Made by a program: the position numbers and the translations under genes
Assembly (NCBI RefSeq): GCF_039532215.1
Contig: NZ_BAAARN010000001.1
Coordinates: forward strand, 1,196,391 to 1,260,390
Length of the DNA stretch: 64,000 nt
Source of the DNA: Pedococcus aerophilus
GTDB taxonomy: Bacteria > Actinomycetota > Actinomycetes > Actinomycetales > Dermatophilaceae
Direction of reading: 5' to 3'
Notes under the pieces: generated by a model
The model's database searches: none
Seen by the model: the letters and a program-made list of their open reading frames with translations, nothing else
Told to the model about the DNA's origin: nothing
Shown here: piece by piece, positions 1 to 8,815 of the stretch
How positions within the stretch are numbered: the stretch's first letter is position 1
Layout: each line of letters starts with the position of its first letter

Positions 1-276
1 GGTCTCGTACCGGATCGTCGTGATGCGGGCCATGATCTGCGTGCGCAGCTCCACGGGAGCCTCCTCGCAGGCGCAGGAGCGCTTGACGAGCGCCTTGAGG
101 GCCTGGTCGAGGTCGTACTGCTTGAGGCACGGGGAGCAGGCCTCGAGGTGGTGCGCGATCTTCTCGGTGTCGTCGCGCGTCATCTCGCCGTCGAGGTACT
201 CGTACACCCGGTGCAGCACCTCGGAGCAGTCTGCTCCTGCGGCGTCACCCTTGCCGGAGTCGCTTCCACACATCAT
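1..276 (-). CDS. rsrA: Mycothiol-system anti-sigma factor RsrA (partial, 3' end outside window)
   Basis: This gene runs off the left edge; 92 codons are visible. It encodes a small zinc-binding anti-sigma factor. In the known family it holds SigR inactive in the cytoplasm and lets go when disulfide stress oxidises its zinc cysteines. The zinc motif HxxxCxxC is visible (H43, C47, C50), with a second cysteine pair CAC at residues 68-70, as in RsrA. The start is one of two adjacent ATG codons; the first overlaps the sigR stop as ATGA, so translation of the two is probably coupled. Position directly behind sigR supports the call. Its promoter is the one in front of sigR. Confidence 0.9.
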   Translation of the reverse strand, partial: MMCGSDSGKGDAAGADCSEVLHRVYEYLDGEMTRDDTEKIAHHLEACSPCLKQYDLDQALKALVKRSCACEEAPVELRTQIMARITTIRYET

Positions 277-995
277 GAGTCCGCTCCCTGGGTCGCGAAG
301 CCGCGCTCGGCGGCGTAGTCGGTCAGCAGCTCACGCAGCTGGCGCCTGCCACGGTGCAGCCGGGACATCACGGTGCCGATCGGCGTCTCCATGATCTCGG
401 CGATCTCCTTGTAGGCGAAGCCCTCGACGTCGGCGAGGTACACCGCCATGCGGAAGTCCTCCGGCAGCGCCTGGAGCGCCCGCTTCACCTGCGTGTCGGG
501 GAGGTGGTCCAGCGCCTCGGTCTCGGCCGAGCGCAGACCCGCCGAGCTGTGCGACTCCGCACGGGCCAGCTGGTAGTCCTCGATCTCGGCGGCGTCCGAC
601 TGGAGCGGCTCGCGCTGCTTCTTGCGGTAGCTGTTGATGTAGGTGTTGGTGAGGATGCGGTACATCCACGCCTTGAAGTTGGTGCCCGGGCGGTACTGGT
701 GGAACGCGGCGAAGGCCTTCGTGTAGGTCTCCTGCACGAGGTCCTCGGCGTCGGCCGGGTTGCGCGTCGTGCGCAGCGCGGCCGAGTACAGCTGGTCGAG
801 CAGGGGCATGGCCTCGAGCTGGAAGCGGGCCTGCCGCTCCTCGGTGCTCTCGGTGGCCACGTCGACGGTCATGGCAGCAGCCTTGGCGTCGGCCACCGCG
901 TCGGCCACAGGGTCGGTCGACTCGTCGGTCACGACGTCGGTGGCACCACCGGTGGCACCGTCGGTCGCGGCGTCGGGGGCAGGGGTCTCAGTCAT
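273..995 (-). CDS. sigR: ECF RNA polymerase sigma factor SigR
   Basis: This is a group IV sigma factor for thiol-oxidative stress. Region 2 is recognisable ([16 protein letters not shown], then [11 protein letters not shown]) and so is a region 4 helix-turn-helix ([22 protein letters not shown]). The start is ATG at 995, behind a GGAGGG ribosome site; the product is 240 aa. An acidic Thr/Ala/Asp-rich tail of about 50 residues precedes region 2, and an internal ATG at 872 would give a 199-aa form. The reading frame also stays open upstream to 1211, so a longer isoform is possible, as is known for SigR of Streptomyces. The gene overlaps rsrA by 4 bp. A SigR-type promoter lies at 1179-1206, which indicates self-activation. 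Confidence 0.92.
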   Translation of the reverse strand: MTETPAPDAATDGATGGATDVVTDESTDPVADAVADAKAAAMTVDVATESTEERQARFQLEAMPLLDQLYSAALRTTRNPADAEDLVQETYTKAFAAFHQYRPGTNFKAWMYRILTNTYINSYRKKQREPLQSDAAEIEDYQLARAESHSSAGLRSAETEALDHLPDTQVKRALQALPEDFRMAVYLADVEGFAYKEIAEIMETPIGTVMSRLHRGRRQLRELLTDYAAERGFATQGADS

Positions 996-1178
996 CGCCC
1001 TCCAGCCTAGCCCGCTCGTCGAGCGGCTCGGCCCGGTCGTCGTGGTGGCGCCGGCGGACAGGCCCAGCTCCACGGGTGCGGTGGTGCCGCTCTCGGGCGG
1101 CGAGGCGGTCAACAGTGGCACGGGGGCGGCTCCTGGTTGTTCCGGTGGGGTTCCGGTTGCGGATGGTCTCACCTCGTG

Positions 1179-1206
1179 CAACGGCGCCCCGCCGGGTGAC
1201 ATTCCC
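1179..1206 (-). promoter_or_regulatory. SigR-dependent promoter upstream of sigR
   Basis: On the minus strand the sequence reads GGGAAT, exactly 18 bases, then GTTG. This matches the SigR consensus GGAAT-N18-GTT. Transcription would start near 1172, leaving about 175 bases before the sigR ATG. Confidence 0.75.
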
Positions 1207-1213
1207 TGCACGG

Positions 1214-1219
1214 TAACCT
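1214..1219 (+). promoter_or_regulatory. Putative -10 box for a leaderless ferritin transcript
   Basis: TAACCT fits TANNNT and ends 6 bases before the ferritin ATG, so the +1 would fall on the start codon. No Shine-Dalgarno sequence is visible in front of that ATG. The same arrangement recurs elsewhere in the window. Confidence 0.4.
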
Positions 1220-1225
1220 CGGCCC

Positions 1226-1768
1226 ATGTCGCACCACGCCGGCCCCACGTTCGTGCAGCTGCTCGCGGAGCAGGTCAGGCACGAGTTCACTGCAAGCCAG
1301 CAGTACATCGCCATCGCGGTGTGGTTCGACGACCACGACCTCCCCCGCCTCGCGGCGCACTTCTACGCGCAGAGCGTCGAGGAGCGCAACCACGCGATGA
1401 TGATGGTGCAGTACATGCTCGACCGTGACTGGCCGGTGACGATCCCCGGCGTCGACGAGGTGCGCGGCGAGTTCGACAAGCCGACCTCCCCCATCGAGCT
1501 GGCGCTGGCCCAGGAGAAGGCCGTGACCTCGCAGATCGAGGCGTTGTTCCGCGCCGCGCGCGCGGAGGGGGACGTCCTCGGGGAGCAGTTCATGCTCTGG
1601 TTCCTCAAGGAGCAGGTCGAGGAGGTCTCCTCGATGAACACCCTCCTGACGATCGCCGAGCGCGCCGGGACCGACTGGTTCCAGATCGAGGACCACCTCG
1701 CCCGCGAGGCGGTCGGCGACGGCGGCGACGACGCGTCGGCCCCCGAGGCCGCCGGCGGGGCGCTCTAG
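1226..1768 (+). CDS. Ferritin-like iron storage protein
   Basis: The product is a 180-aa four-helix-bundle ferritin that oxidises Fe(II) and stores it as ferric mineral in the cytosol. Ferroxidase-type residues are visible: E in [10 protein letters not shown], and ERNHAMMM with the ExxH pair. A later QVEE near residue 130 fits the ferritin third-helix E/Q pattern. Length and spacing match non-haem ferritin (Ftn/BfrB type) rather than Dps. The gene is divergent from sigR/rsrA, which fits a role in limiting iron-driven oxidative damage. The ATG at 1226 has no clear ribosome site, and the -10-like box 6 bases upstream suggests a leaderless mRNA. Confidence 0.9.
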   Translation: MSHHAGPTFVQLLAEQVRHEFTASQQYIAIAVWFDDHDLPRLAAHFYAQSVEERNHAMMMVQYMLDRDWPVTIPGVDEVRGEFDKPTSPIELALAQEKAVTSQIEALFRAARAEGDVLGEQFMLWFLKEQVEEVSSMNTLLTIAERAGTDWFQIEDHLAREAVGDGGDDASAPEAAGGAL

Positions 1769-1783
1769 CTCCACCAGCGCCCC
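1757..1783. terminator. Hairpin between convergent ferritin and hydrolase genes
   Basis: GGGGCGCT and AGCGCCCC form an 8-bp stem around an 11-base loop that contains the ferritin stop codon. There is no T-run. It could end transcription from both sides of this 22-bp convergent gap. Confidence 0.4.
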
Positions 1784-1790
1784 GGGGCCA

Positions 1791-2435
1791 CTACGAGGAC
1801 GCTCGCACCAGTCCCGCGAGGAACTCCGCGCAGGCCGCGACGAGTGCGCCCGTGTCCTTCACCGTGTGCTCCCCCGGCACCGAGGACACCACATCAGGAT
1901 CCGGCAGCTCGGCGCGCACCTCCTCCGGGGTGCCGAAGGGGTCGCGCGTCCCCTGGACCACGTGCACCGGTATGCCGTGGGCGAGCGGCTCGCGCAGCTC
2001 GTGCGCCCGCGACGTCCCCGGCTTGCCGGGCGGGTGGAGGGGGAAGGACAGGCAGAGCACGGCGTCGGCACCCACGAGGTGCGCGGTGCGGCAGGCCACC
2101 CGGGCGCCGTTGCTCTTTCCGGCCACCACCCACGGGGCGGGCAGGCGACCCCGGCCCGTCGTCAGTGCGGCCAGGACCGGGAGCCACGCCTCGTCCTGCG
2201 GGTCCGGTCGCGGCGGGGTCCGCCGCCCGGCCACTCCCCAGGCCTGGTGGACCAGCGCGACGGCCCACCCCTGCGCGACGAGTCCGTCGCGGACGGCCAG
2301 GACGTCACGGCCGTCGACGCGGCCGCTGGCTCCGTGGGTCAGCACCACGGTCCCGAGCGCCCGGACGGGGCGCCGCACCTGCACGACGGCGGGTCCCAGA
2401 GGCGTGGGCACCTCGACCCTGCGCGCAGTCGTCAT
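1791..2435 (-). CDS. Alpha/beta hydrolase of the KANL3/Tex30-like type
   Basis: The product is a 214-aa cytosolic alpha/beta hydrolase. The oxyanion strand VVLTHGASG is near the N-terminus. The nucleophile elbow is GKSNG (G-x-S-x-G), and the candidate acid and base are D in GTRDPFG and H in GEHTVKD, so the triad looks complete. The compact single-domain size and lack of a lid fit the KANL3/Tex30-like group whose substrates are largely unknown. The ATG at 2435 overlaps the stop of the upstream SRAP gene (ATGA), so the two form an operon. I cannot name a substrate. Confidence 0.8.
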   Translation of the reverse strand: MTTARRVEVPTPLGPAVVQVRRPVRALGTVVLTHGASGRVDGRDVLAVRDGLVAQGWAVALVHQAWGVAGRRTPPRPDPQDEAWLPVLAALTTGRGRLPAPWVVAGKSNGARVACRTAHLVGADAVLCLSFPLHPPGKPGTSRAHELREPLAHGIPVHVVQGTRDPFGTPEEVRAELPDPDVVSSVPGEHTVKDTGALVAACAEFLAGLVRASS

Positions 2436-3364
2436 GCGGGGTTCACCCCGCCGTGGTTGGCGTCCTCGTCCTGCGTCGCAGCCCCGCTGCTCGGCACCGG
2501 GGCCGGGCGACCGCCGGTGCCGACGATCTCCCCCGTCATCGGGTCGACGACACCGTCGAGCTCCGACTCCCCGGCGGGTTCGATGAGCTGGGGTCCGTTG
2601 CTGCGGTTGGACGACACAGCCGTTCCTACGGGATGGGCCTCGAAGCGGCCGGGCTGCGCGAACGAGAGCAGCTGGCCGACCTCGGCCGGGTCGGTCAGTG
2701 CCGGGTCGAGCCAGGCGGCCCAGTCGGCGCGTTCGAGGACCAGCGGCTGGCGGTCGTGGATGCGGTCCAGGCCGGGCTCGGCCTCCGTGGTGATGATGGT
2801 GAACGTCGTGAGCCACGCCTGCGGGTCGTCCTTGTCGACGACCTCGCGGTCGCGCCAGAACTCGTAGAGCCCGGCGAAGGCGACGACGTCACCGTCCGCC
2901 CGGTGCATGAAGAACGGCTGCTTGCGCGGGTTGCCCTTGGCGTCGGTGGCGACGGGCGACTTCTGCCACTCGTACCAGCCCTGCGCCGGGACGAGGCAGC
3001 GTCGTGAGGCAGCAGCCTTGGCGAACGACCCCTTCTCCAGGACGGTCTCGGCCCGGGCGTTGATCATGCGCATCCCCATCTTCACGTCCTTGGCCCAGCT
3101 CGGGACCAGTCCCCACGTCAGGAGGCGGAGCTGGCGCACGGGAGGCGCGTCGGCGGCATACGTCTCGTCGGTGCCCCTCGGCACCCGCGAGAGGACGACC
3201 GGGGCCTGCTTGCTCGGGGCGAGGTTCCAGTCCGGGGCGCCGGCGGGCGGGCTCTGGGGGTTCTTGAGGATGCTGCGCGAGGGGTCTGCCGTGCGGTCCT
3301 GCTCGACCTCGAACTCCTCCACGAGCTCGTCGGGGTTCGCCGTCGCCGCATAGCGTCCGCACAT
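2432..3364 (-). CDS. SOS response-associated peptidase (SRAP/HMCES-YedK family)
   Basis: The 310-aa protein belongs to the SRAP family. Known members shield abasic sites in single-stranded DNA by forming a covalent link through their N-terminal cysteine. The start is ATG at 3364, so that Cys2 is exposed after Met removal (MCGRYA). The family motifs NARAET, CLVPAQGWYEW and the histidine block HDRQPL are all present. A C-terminal tail of about 60 residues is low in complexity and probably disordered. There is no Shine-Dalgarno site. TACCCT sits 7 bases upstream, consistent with a leaderless message. It is coupled to the hydrolase downstream. Confidence 0.92.
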   Translation of the reverse strand: MCGRYAATANPDELVEEFEVEQDRTADPSRSILKNPQSPPAGAPDWNLAPSKQAPVVLSRVPRGTDETYAADAPPVRQLRLLTWGLVPSWAKDVKMGMRMINARAETVLEKGSFAKAAASRRCLVPAQGWYEWQKSPVATDAKGNPRKQPFFMHRADGDVVAFAGLYEFWRDREVVDKDDPQAWLTTFTIITTEAEPGLDRIHDRQPLVLERADWAAWLDPALTDPAEVGQLLSFAQPGRFEAHPVGTAVSSNRSNGPQLIEPAGESELDGVVDPMTGEIVGTGGRPAPVPSSGAATQDEDANHGGVNPA

Positions 3365-3371
3365 GGTGGAC

Positions 3372-3377
3372 AGGGTA
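3372..3377 (-). promoter_or_regulatory. Putative leaderless -10 box for the SRAP gene
   Basis: On the minus strand TACCCT lies 7 bases before the SRAP ATG, which lacks a ribosome site. It fits TANNNT. Confidence 0.4.
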
Positions 3378-3461
3378 CGTGGCGACGCCGACCTGCCCCA
3401 TACGGTAGGAAGGGAGACGAAGGGGAGCACCTGTCTCCCCAGCCGTCCTATGGGAGTGATC

Positions 3462-4001
3462 ATGACCCTCGTCCGCCGTGTGGCCCGCCCGATGCTCGCC
3501 GCGATCTTCGTGGTGCAGGGGCTCGAGCAGCTGCGGCACCCTGCCGCGCTCAAGGCCAAGGTGGCCCCGTTCGCCGAGCAGGTCGCCCCGTTGGGGCTGC
3601 CGAACGACCCCGAGCTGCTGGTCCGCGCCAACGGCGCGACGATGGTGGGCGGCGGGGCCCTCCTCGCCACCGGTCACCTCCCCCGCGTGGCCGCCCTCGC
3701 CCTCGTGGGGTCCCTCGTGCCGACCACCTACGTCGGGCACCGCTTCTGGGAGGAGTCGGACCCGGCCACGCGCACCACCCAGCGGATCGGCTTCCTCAAG
3801 AACCTGGGCCTGATCGGTGGCCTGCTGCTGGCCTCCGTCGACACCGAGGGCAAGCCGGGCCTGGCCTACCGCGCGGGTCTGGCGGGCAGCTCCGCCAAGC
3901 GGGCTGCGAAGCAGACCCGTCGCGAGGCGAAGCACGCGGCCCACGCCGCCCGTCGCGAGGCCAAGCTCGCCGCGTCGCAGGCCCACGATGCCCTCACCTG
4001 A
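3462..4001 (+). CDS. DoxX family membrane protein
   Basis: This 179-aa protein has about four hydrophobic segments: [38 protein letters not shown] and [13 protein letters not shown]. The N-terminal layout with the [10 protein letters not shown] loop is typical of DoxX-type proteins, some of which take part in membrane redox complexes with thiol or superoxide enzymes. The C-terminal 45 residues are a highly charged, Ala/Lys/Arg-rich tail that is probably helical and cytoplasmic. The start at 3462 was chosen for GGGAG 5 bases upstream; the frame is open back to 3363. It overlaps aroA by 14 bp. The actual role is not shown by the sequence. Confidence 0.8.
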   Translation: MTLVRRVARPMLAAIFVVQGLEQLRHPAALKAKVAPFAEQVAPLGLPNDPELLVRANGATMVGGGALLATGHLPRVAALALVGSLVPTTYVGHRFWEESDPATRTTQRIGFLKNLGLIGGLLLASVDTEGKPGLAYRAGLAGSSAKRAAKQTRREAKHAAHAARREAKLAASQAHDALT

Positions 4002-5352
4002 TCCCGTCCGACCCCCCGCCCGCGCGGTCGAGGGCAGCTGGACCGTCCCCACCGCCGACGGTCCCGTCGACGCCGACGTGGTCCTGCCCGGCAGCAAGTC
4101 GCTGACCAACCGCTTCCTCGTCCTGGCGGCCCTGGCCAACGGGCCGTCGCTGCTGCGGCGTCCCCTGCGGTCCCGCGACACGCTGCTCATGGCCCAGGCC
4201 CTGCGCCAGCTCGGCGCAGGCATCGAGGACACGACGTCGCACTCCGGGCAGCTCCCCGACTGGGTCGTCACCCCGGCGACCCTGCGCGGCGACGTGCAGG
4301 TCGACTGCGGCCTCGCCGGCACCGTCATGCGGTTCCTCCCCCCGGTCGCGGCACTGGCCGCCGGCCCGGTGACGTTCGACGGTGACGCCCAGGCCAGGGT
4401 TCGCCCCATGGGTCCGGTCCTGGAGGCCATGCGGGCGCTCGGCGCGGACCTCGACGACGGCGGCCGCGGCACCCTGCCGTTCACCGTGCGTGGTCGCGGC
4501 AGCATGCCTGGTGGAGCGGTGACCCTCGACGCCTCGGCGTCCTCCCAGTTCATCTCGGCGCTGCTGCTCGCCGGCCCGCGCTACGACGACGGTGTCACCA
4601 TTCACCACGAGGGCGAGCCCGTCCCCTCCGAACCCCACATCGAGATGACGATCGAGACGCTGCGCGACGCCGGCGCCCTCATCGACGACAGCGTGCCGAA
4701 CACCTGGCGCGTGGAGCCCTCGGAGATCAACGCGCTCGACGTGCAGGTCGAGCCCGACCTCTCCAACGCCGCACCCTTCCTCGCGGCCGGCCTCGTCACC
4801 GGCGGGCGGGTCACCGTGCCGAGCTGGCCCCACCACACGACCCAGGCCGGCGACGCGATCCGCGACATCCTCGACGCCATGGGCGCCGACGTGAACCTCA
4901 GCCGGGAGGGCCTGACCGTCTCGGGCACCGGGGAGGTCTCCGGCATCGACGTCGACCTGCACGACGCCTCGGAGCTCACGCCGGTCGTCGCAGCCGTCGC
5001 CGCGCTCGCCGACTCCCCCACCGTGATCCGGGGGGTGGCCCACATCCGCGGCCACGAGACCGATCGACTGGCCGCCCTCGCTCGCGAGCTCGGGACGCTC
5101 GGCACCGTGGTCACCGAGACCGAGGACGGCCTGCGTATCGAGCCGAAACCGTTGCGCCCCAGCCTCTTCCACACCTACGCCGACCACCGGATGGTCATGG
5201 CGGGCGCGGTGCTCGGGCTGCGCTGCGAAGGCCTGGTCATCGAGGACGCCGGCACCGTGGCGAAGACGCTGCCCGAGTTCACCCAGCTCTGGCACCACCT
5301 CGTGGCACCGGGCACCCTCGGCGCACCGAGCACCAGCGCAGCGAGCGCATGA
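3988..5352 (+). CDS. aroA: 3-phosphoshikimate 1-carboxyvinyltransferase (EPSP synthase)
   Basis: This is the sixth shikimate-pathway enzyme. It transfers the enolpyruvyl group of PEP to shikimate-3-phosphate, leading to chorismate and the aromatic amino acids. Visible motifs are the substrate loop [22 protein letters not shown], the [12 protein letters not shown] block, and the C-terminal [11 protein letters not shown] and ADHRMVMAG. Two inside-out domains fit the 454-aa length. The ATG at 3988 lies inside the DoxX gene and its ribosome site is weak. It ends in a 4-bp overlap with rsgA, so the two are probably translated together. This aroA-rsgA pairing is common in actinobacteria. Confidence 0.95.
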   Translation: MPSPDPVRPPARAVEGSWTVPTADGPVDADVVLPGSKSLTNRFLVLAALANGPSLLRRPLRSRDTLLMAQALRQLGAGIEDTTSHSGQLPDWVVTPATLRGDVQVDCGLAGTVMRFLPPVAALAAGPVTFDGDAQARVRPMGPVLEAMRALGADLDDGGRGTLPFTVRGRGSMPGGAVTLDASASSQFISALLLAGPRYDDGVTIHHEGEPVPSEPHIEMTIETLRDAGALIDDSVPNTWRVEPSEINALDVQVEPDLSNAAPFLAAGLVTGGRVTVPSWPHHTTQAGDAIRDILDAMGADVNLSREGLTVSGTGEVSGIDVDLHDASELTPVVAAVAALADSPTVIRGVAHIRGHETDRLAALARELGTLGTVVTETEDGLRIEPKPLRPSLFHTYADHRMVMAGAVLGLRCEGLVIEDAGTVAKTLPEFTQLWHHLVAPGTLGAPSTSAASA

Positions 5353-6386
5353 GCCGCAAGGCCTCCGACTACGACGAGAGCGACGTCCGGGTCCGCCCGA
5401 GTCGTCGAGGATCGCGCCCGCGGTCCAAGGACCGGCCCGCCCACGAGGACGCCGTCCCGGGGTTCGTCATCGCCGTCGACCGCGGGCGCTACACGGTGCT
5501 CATCCCCCGCGGCAAGGGCCGCAAGGCCGAGCCAGAACGCCTGGTGACGGCCATGAAGGCACGCGAGCTCGGCCGCAAGGGCATCGTCGTGGGTGACGAC
5601 GTCGGCCTGGTCGGCGACACGACCGGCAACCCCGACGGCCTGGCCCGCATCGTGCGGCTGACCCCGCGACGTTCGGTGCTGCGGCGCAGCGCCGACGACA
5701 CCGACCCCGTCGAGCGCGTCCTCGTCTCGAACGCCGACCAGCTCGTCATCGTGTCGGCCCTGGCCAACCCCGAGCCCCGGCCTCGGCTCATCGACCGGTG
5801 CCTCGTCGCGGCGTACGACGCCGGCCTCGAGCCGCTCCTCGTCCTGACCAAGGCAGACCTCAAGGACCCCGCGGAGTTCCTCGGCAGCTACGCACCGCTC
5901 AACGTCCCCAACGTCGTGACCTCGACGGGCGAGTCCGGGTTCGACGGCCTCGAGGGTCTCACCGAACGCCTCGTCGGCCGCGTCAGCGTCTTCGTCGGCC
6001 ACTCCGGCGTCGGCAAGTCGACCCTCGTCAACGGCCTGGTGCCCGACGCGCGCCGGGCGGTGGGGATCGTCAACGACCACACCGGAAGAGGTCGGCACAC
6101 CTCGTCCTCCGCGGTCGCCCTGCGCCTGCCCGACGGCGACGGCTGGGTCATCGACACCCCGGGCGTCCGCTCCTTCGGGCTCGCCCACGTCGACCTCGGG
6201 CGGATCATCCAGCACTTCCCCGAGCTCGAGGCCGGCACCGGTCTGTGCCCCCGCGGGTGCACCCACGACGAGGAGGAGTGTGCCCTCGACGCCTGGGTCG
6301 CCTCCGGTCAGGCCGGGCCGGCCGGAGCCTCCAGGCTGGAGTCCCTGAGGCGGTTGCTGCGCGCCCGCTCGGGTGAGGGTGACTGA
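5349..6386 (+). CDS. rsgA: Ribosome small subunit-dependent GTPase A
   Basis: RsgA is a circularly permuted GTPase that helps mature the 30S subunit. The order of G-motifs shows the permutation: TKAD (G4) precedes GHSGVGKST (G1), [10 protein letters not shown] (G2) and DTPGV (G3). An N-terminal OB-fold and a C-terminal zinc motif ([12 protein letters not shown]) flank the GTPase domain. The 345-aa length is usual. The ATG overlaps the aroA stop by 4 bp. The last 79 bases overlap the end of the convergent, damaged gene on the other strand. Confidence 0.95.
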   Translation: MSRKASDYDESDVRVRPSRRGSRPRSKDRPAHEDAVPGFVIAVDRGRYTVLIPRGKGRKAEPERLVTAMKARELGRKGIVVGDDVGLVGDTTGNPDGLARIVRLTPRRSVLRRSADDTDPVERVLVSNADQLVIVSALANPEPRPRLIDRCLVAAYDAGLEPLLVLTKADLKDPAEFLGSYAPLNVPNVVTSTGESGFDGLEGLTERLVGRVSVFVGHSGVGKSTLVNGLVPDARRAVGIVNDHTGRGRHTSSSAVALRLPDGDGWVIDTPGVRSFGLAHVDLGRIIQHFPELEAGTGLCPRGCTHDEEECALDAWVASGQAGPAGASRLESLRRLLRARSGEGD

Positions 6387-6893
6387 GCCACCCCCACCCG
6401 AGGCCCCCACACCAGGTGGCCCGCCATCGCGAGAAGTGTTGCCAGGACAGGCATTCCGAGCAGGAGCGCCAGCTGTGCCCGTAGCGGCATGACCGTCAGG
6501 GTGGTGTCGTCGAGCCGCCCGGTCCACCACAGGAGCACGGCTGGACCGACGACCGCGACGACCGCACCCGCTCGAGCCAGCACCTGTCGCCGTCGCAGCA
6601 GCAGTCCTCCTACGACGAACGCCGGAAGCAGCGGTGCGCCCTGGCCGGCGAAGAGCAGCATCCCAGGGACGACCGCCAGGCGGCACCAACGCCGCCACCC
6701 GGAGGCGTGCCGCGCCACGGAGCCGACGCCGACACCGGCACCGAAGACAGCGGCGAGGACGACGATCGCGAGCGTCCCGGACCAGCTGAACTCCGGCGGT
6801 CGACACGAGCCGCATCCACCCGCGCGCGAGCACACCCCACCCGGCACCGAGGGCCGCGCCCAGGACGACGGCACGCGCCATACCGAGGGGCAT
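6308..6893 (-). pseudogene. Frameshifted integral membrane protein gene
   Basis: Two minus-strand frames together read as one membrane protein of about 195 residues. The first frame starts at ATG 6893 (MPLGMARAVVLGAALGAG..) and runs well as far as RLVST. The second continues with PEFSWSGTLAIVVLAA and several further hydrophobic helices to the stop at 6308. Related actinobacterial proteins, as I remember them, read through this point as STDPEFSWSG. The join near 6796-6800 lacks two bases for that reading. The change is either a real inactivation or a sequencing error. The start overlaps the stop of the upstream SodC-like gene as TGATG. The 3' end overlaps rsgA. Function unknown. Confidence 0.6.
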
Positions 6894-7432
6894 CACCACT
6901 CCACGGGCAGGCAGGCGAGGCGGTCCCCTGCCTTGCCGTCAGGCGCCGTGGGGAGCTCGTGGACCACGACGGACCGCTGGCCCGGCGTCGGGACGAACGG
7001 CACGTGCGTCACGGACTGGCCGTTGCCACCGCCGTTGACGGTGAAGTCCAGCCAGACCTCGGTCTGGTCGCTCACCGAGGTCGGCGGCGTGCCCGTGTGG
7101 TTGTAGTGACCCCCGGCCGCCGCTCCCGCACCGGCGATGCACGGGCCGTTGTGCAGGTGCGCACCGAACGTGCGCCCGGCCTGGCCGGGGTCGACACCGT
7201 GGACGACGAGGACGGCCGAGGAGGCGTCACCTCCTCCCACGAGCGTCAGCGACGCGCGGGCCTCGGCGAAGGGTGCGCCCTTGGCGTCGAGGAGCAGTCG
7301 CAGGTCGCCCCGGAATGAGCTCGCGACGCCTGCCACGGCCGGGGTCAGCGTGGCGCCGGCAGCCAGCACGGCCGTGCAGGCCACCGCGATCCCGGCCCTG
7401 CGCAGAAGGGGTGAGGTGCCGGTGCGGTCCAT
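6893..7432 (-). CDS. Secreted Cu/Zn superoxide dismutase-like protein
   Basis: The 179-aa product has a Sec signal peptide (basic start, then GIAVACTAVLAAGATLTPAVAG). The mature part has the SodC beta-barrel layout: FGAHLHNGPC with the first two copper histidines, GGHYNHTG, a EVWLDFTVN strand, then RSVVVHE with the fourth histidine and AGDRLACLPV at the end. The two cysteines could form the conserved disulfide. The canonical zinc and electrostatic loop (HVGDLGN) is replaced by a shorter EVWLDF segment, as in many actinobacterial members, so catalytic activity is likely but not certain. The ATG at 7432 follows AAGGAG. A divergent ECF sigma gene lies upstream. Confidence 0.75.
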   Translation of the reverse strand: MDRTGTSPLLRRAGIAVACTAVLAAGATLTPAVAGVASSFRGDLRLLLDAKGAPFAEARASLTLVGGGDASSAVLVVHGVDPGQAGRTFGAHLHNGPCIAGAGAAAGGHYNHTGTPPTSVSDQTEVWLDFTVNGGGNGQSVTHVPFVPTPGQRSVVVHELPTAPDGKAGDRLACLPVEW

Positions 7433-7573
7433 GGTGCTCTCCTTGGGTGAGGACGTACGACGCTGACACCCCACAGACGCGCCCCGGCACCGTCCCGGGT
7501 GACACCTCGAACCTCCTGAGGTCCTCGGACCTCGTTGTCACCCAACGGGTCCGCCCACTCGTCTGTCGAGGTG

Positions 7574-8125
7574 ATGGAGTCCATGGGCGTGCTGGCGAGG
7601 AGCACCGCCGGCGTGGTGGGCACGGCCCCCGCGCTGGAGGCCGATGCGCTCGTCGTCACGCTCTTCACGGCAGAGTCCGCCCGCCTCGTCTCGCTGGCCC
7701 GGTTCTTCGTCGACGACCGCACCGCGGCCGAGGACCTCGTCCAGGAGGCGTTCATCCGGCTCGCCCGCAGCAGCCACCGCATCCGTGACCCGGAACGCGC
7801 CGCGGCCTACCTGCGCTCGATCGTCATCAACCTGGCCCGGGACCACAACCGGCGAGGGCTGGTCTCGTTGCGCCACCGACCGCCAGCGGTCCCGGACGAG
7901 CCGTCGGCCGAGGAGATGGCCACCGCGCTCGAAGGGCGGCGCGAGGTCGTCGAGGCGATCCGCGCACTGCCCCGGCGCCAGCGCGACTGCGTCGTCCTGC
8001 GCTACTACCTCGAGCTGGGCATCGACCAGGTCGCCGAGACCCTCGACCTGTCACCCAACTCGGTCAAGACCCACCTGCGTCGCGGTCTACGGACCCTGGG
8101 CGCACGACTGGAGGAGCAGCGATGA
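7574..8125 (+). CDS. ECF-type sigma-70 family RNA polymerase sigma factor
   Basis: This is a short sigma factor of 183 aa from the ATG at 7574. Region 2 is seen in DRTAAEDLVQEAFIRLARS and AAAYLRSIVINLARDHNRR. Region 4 is seen in LPRRQRDCVVLRYYLELGIDQ and LDLSPNSVKTHLRRGL. The linker is short, as in the SigE/SigM-like ECF groups. A second ATG at 7583 is an alternative start; neither has a clean ribosome site. The stop overlaps the next ATG by 4 bp, and that gene encodes a membrane protein which may act as its anti-sigma partner. The target promoters are unknown. Confidence 0.88.
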   Translation: MESMGVLARSTAGVVGTAPALEADALVVTLFTAESARLVSLARFFVDDRTAAEDLVQEAFIRLARSSHRIRDPERAAAYLRSIVINLARDHNRRGLVSLRHRPPAVPDEPSAEEMATALEGRREVVEAIRALPRRQRDCVVLRYYLELGIDQVAETLDLSPNSVKTHLRRGLRTLGARLEEQR

Positions 8126-8730
8126 GCGCCCTCGAGGACCGGCTCCACGAGGCCCTGGCAGCAGAGGGCCGCCGCCGGGTGCCGTCGGAAGACCTGTTCA
8201 CCAGGGTCGTCGACAGCATCGACCACGACCGATCCCGCCGACGTCGCCAGCGGGTCCTCACCGCCAGCGGCGCCACCGCGGTGGTGGCGGCGACCGTCGC
8301 CGTGGCGCTGTTCACCCCGAGAGGAAAGGACGGACTCGACATGCCCTGGTGGATCCTGGAGGTGGCGACGACGGTCGTCCTGCTCGGTGTCGCGCTGTGG
8401 CTCGGACCGTTCATCAAGCGGTTCGGACGTGCCTACGCGGCAGACGTCTTCCACGACAACCCGTTGACCGGCAAGAGCTACATCGTCCTCACCGACATCG
8501 TCTACTACCTGATCTTCGCCGCCTACATCTTGTTCTCGGTGCACTTCGCCCCGCAGGAGGAGTGGAACAACACCATCTCCGAACGCGTCACCGCCGAGCA
8601 GCTGACGTTCGAGGTGGGCCGGCTCGGCGGCATCCTGCTCATCATCGGGATCCTGCACGGGCTCAACATCCTCCTCATGCCCGTCCTCGGACGGCTGTTC
8701 TCCCTGAACCGGCGCCTCCCCCGGGACTGA
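8122..8730 (+). CDS. Membrane protein coupled to the ECF sigma factor
   Basis: I do not recognise a named family in this 202-aa protein. The first 45 residues are charged and probably cytoplasmic (LHEALAAEGRRRVPSEDLFT, then a RSRRRRQR patch). One membrane segment follows at about 48-64. Three more hydrophobic segments come after residue 75 (WWILEVATTVVLLGVALWL; IVYYLIFAAYILFSVHF; GGILLIIGILHGLNILL). The 4-bp overlap with the sigma gene and the soluble N-terminus suggest it binds or controls that sigma factor. No zinc HxxxCxxC motif is present, so it is not a classic ZAS anti-sigma. Confidence 0.6.
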   Translation: MSALEDRLHEALAAEGRRRVPSEDLFTRVVDSIDHDRSRRRRQRVLTASGATAVVAATVAVALFTPRGKDGLDMPWWILEVATTVVLLGVALWLGPFIKRFGRAYAADVFHDNPLTGKSYIVLTDIVYYLIFAAYILFSVHFAPQEEWNNTISERVTAEQLTFEVGRLGGILLIIGILHGLNILLMPVLGRLFSLNRRLPRD

Positions 8731-8750
8731 CCCCCAGGACTGACCCCCAG
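8725..8750. repeat. 13-bp tandem repeat over the stop codon
   Basis: GACTGACCCCCAG occurs twice in a row; the first copy contains the stop codon of the preceding gene. Probably a slippage duplication. Confidence 0.8.
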
Positions 8751-8757
8751 GACACGA

Positions 8758-8797
8758 CGACCGCGCCGCCCCCCGAGGTCGGGGGGCGGCGCGGTCG
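8758..8797. terminator. Bidirectional terminator hairpin
   Basis: The arms 8758-8774 and 8781-8797 are a perfect 17-bp inverted repeat around the loop GAGGTC. It lies between convergent genes (the sigma/membrane pair and the end of the dpp operon) and can serve both. There is no strong T-run, as is usual at this GC content. Confidence 0.8.
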
Positions 8798-8815
8798 GTG
8801 CTCGTGCGAGGTCGC

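Noticed and set aside
5175-6899. A 574-codon minus-strand open frame across rsgA
   Set aside because: It lies opposite rsgA, whose GTPase motifs are complete, and its protein is low-complexity Gly/Arg/Val. Only its first 34 codons look real and are used in the frameshifted membrane-protein gene.
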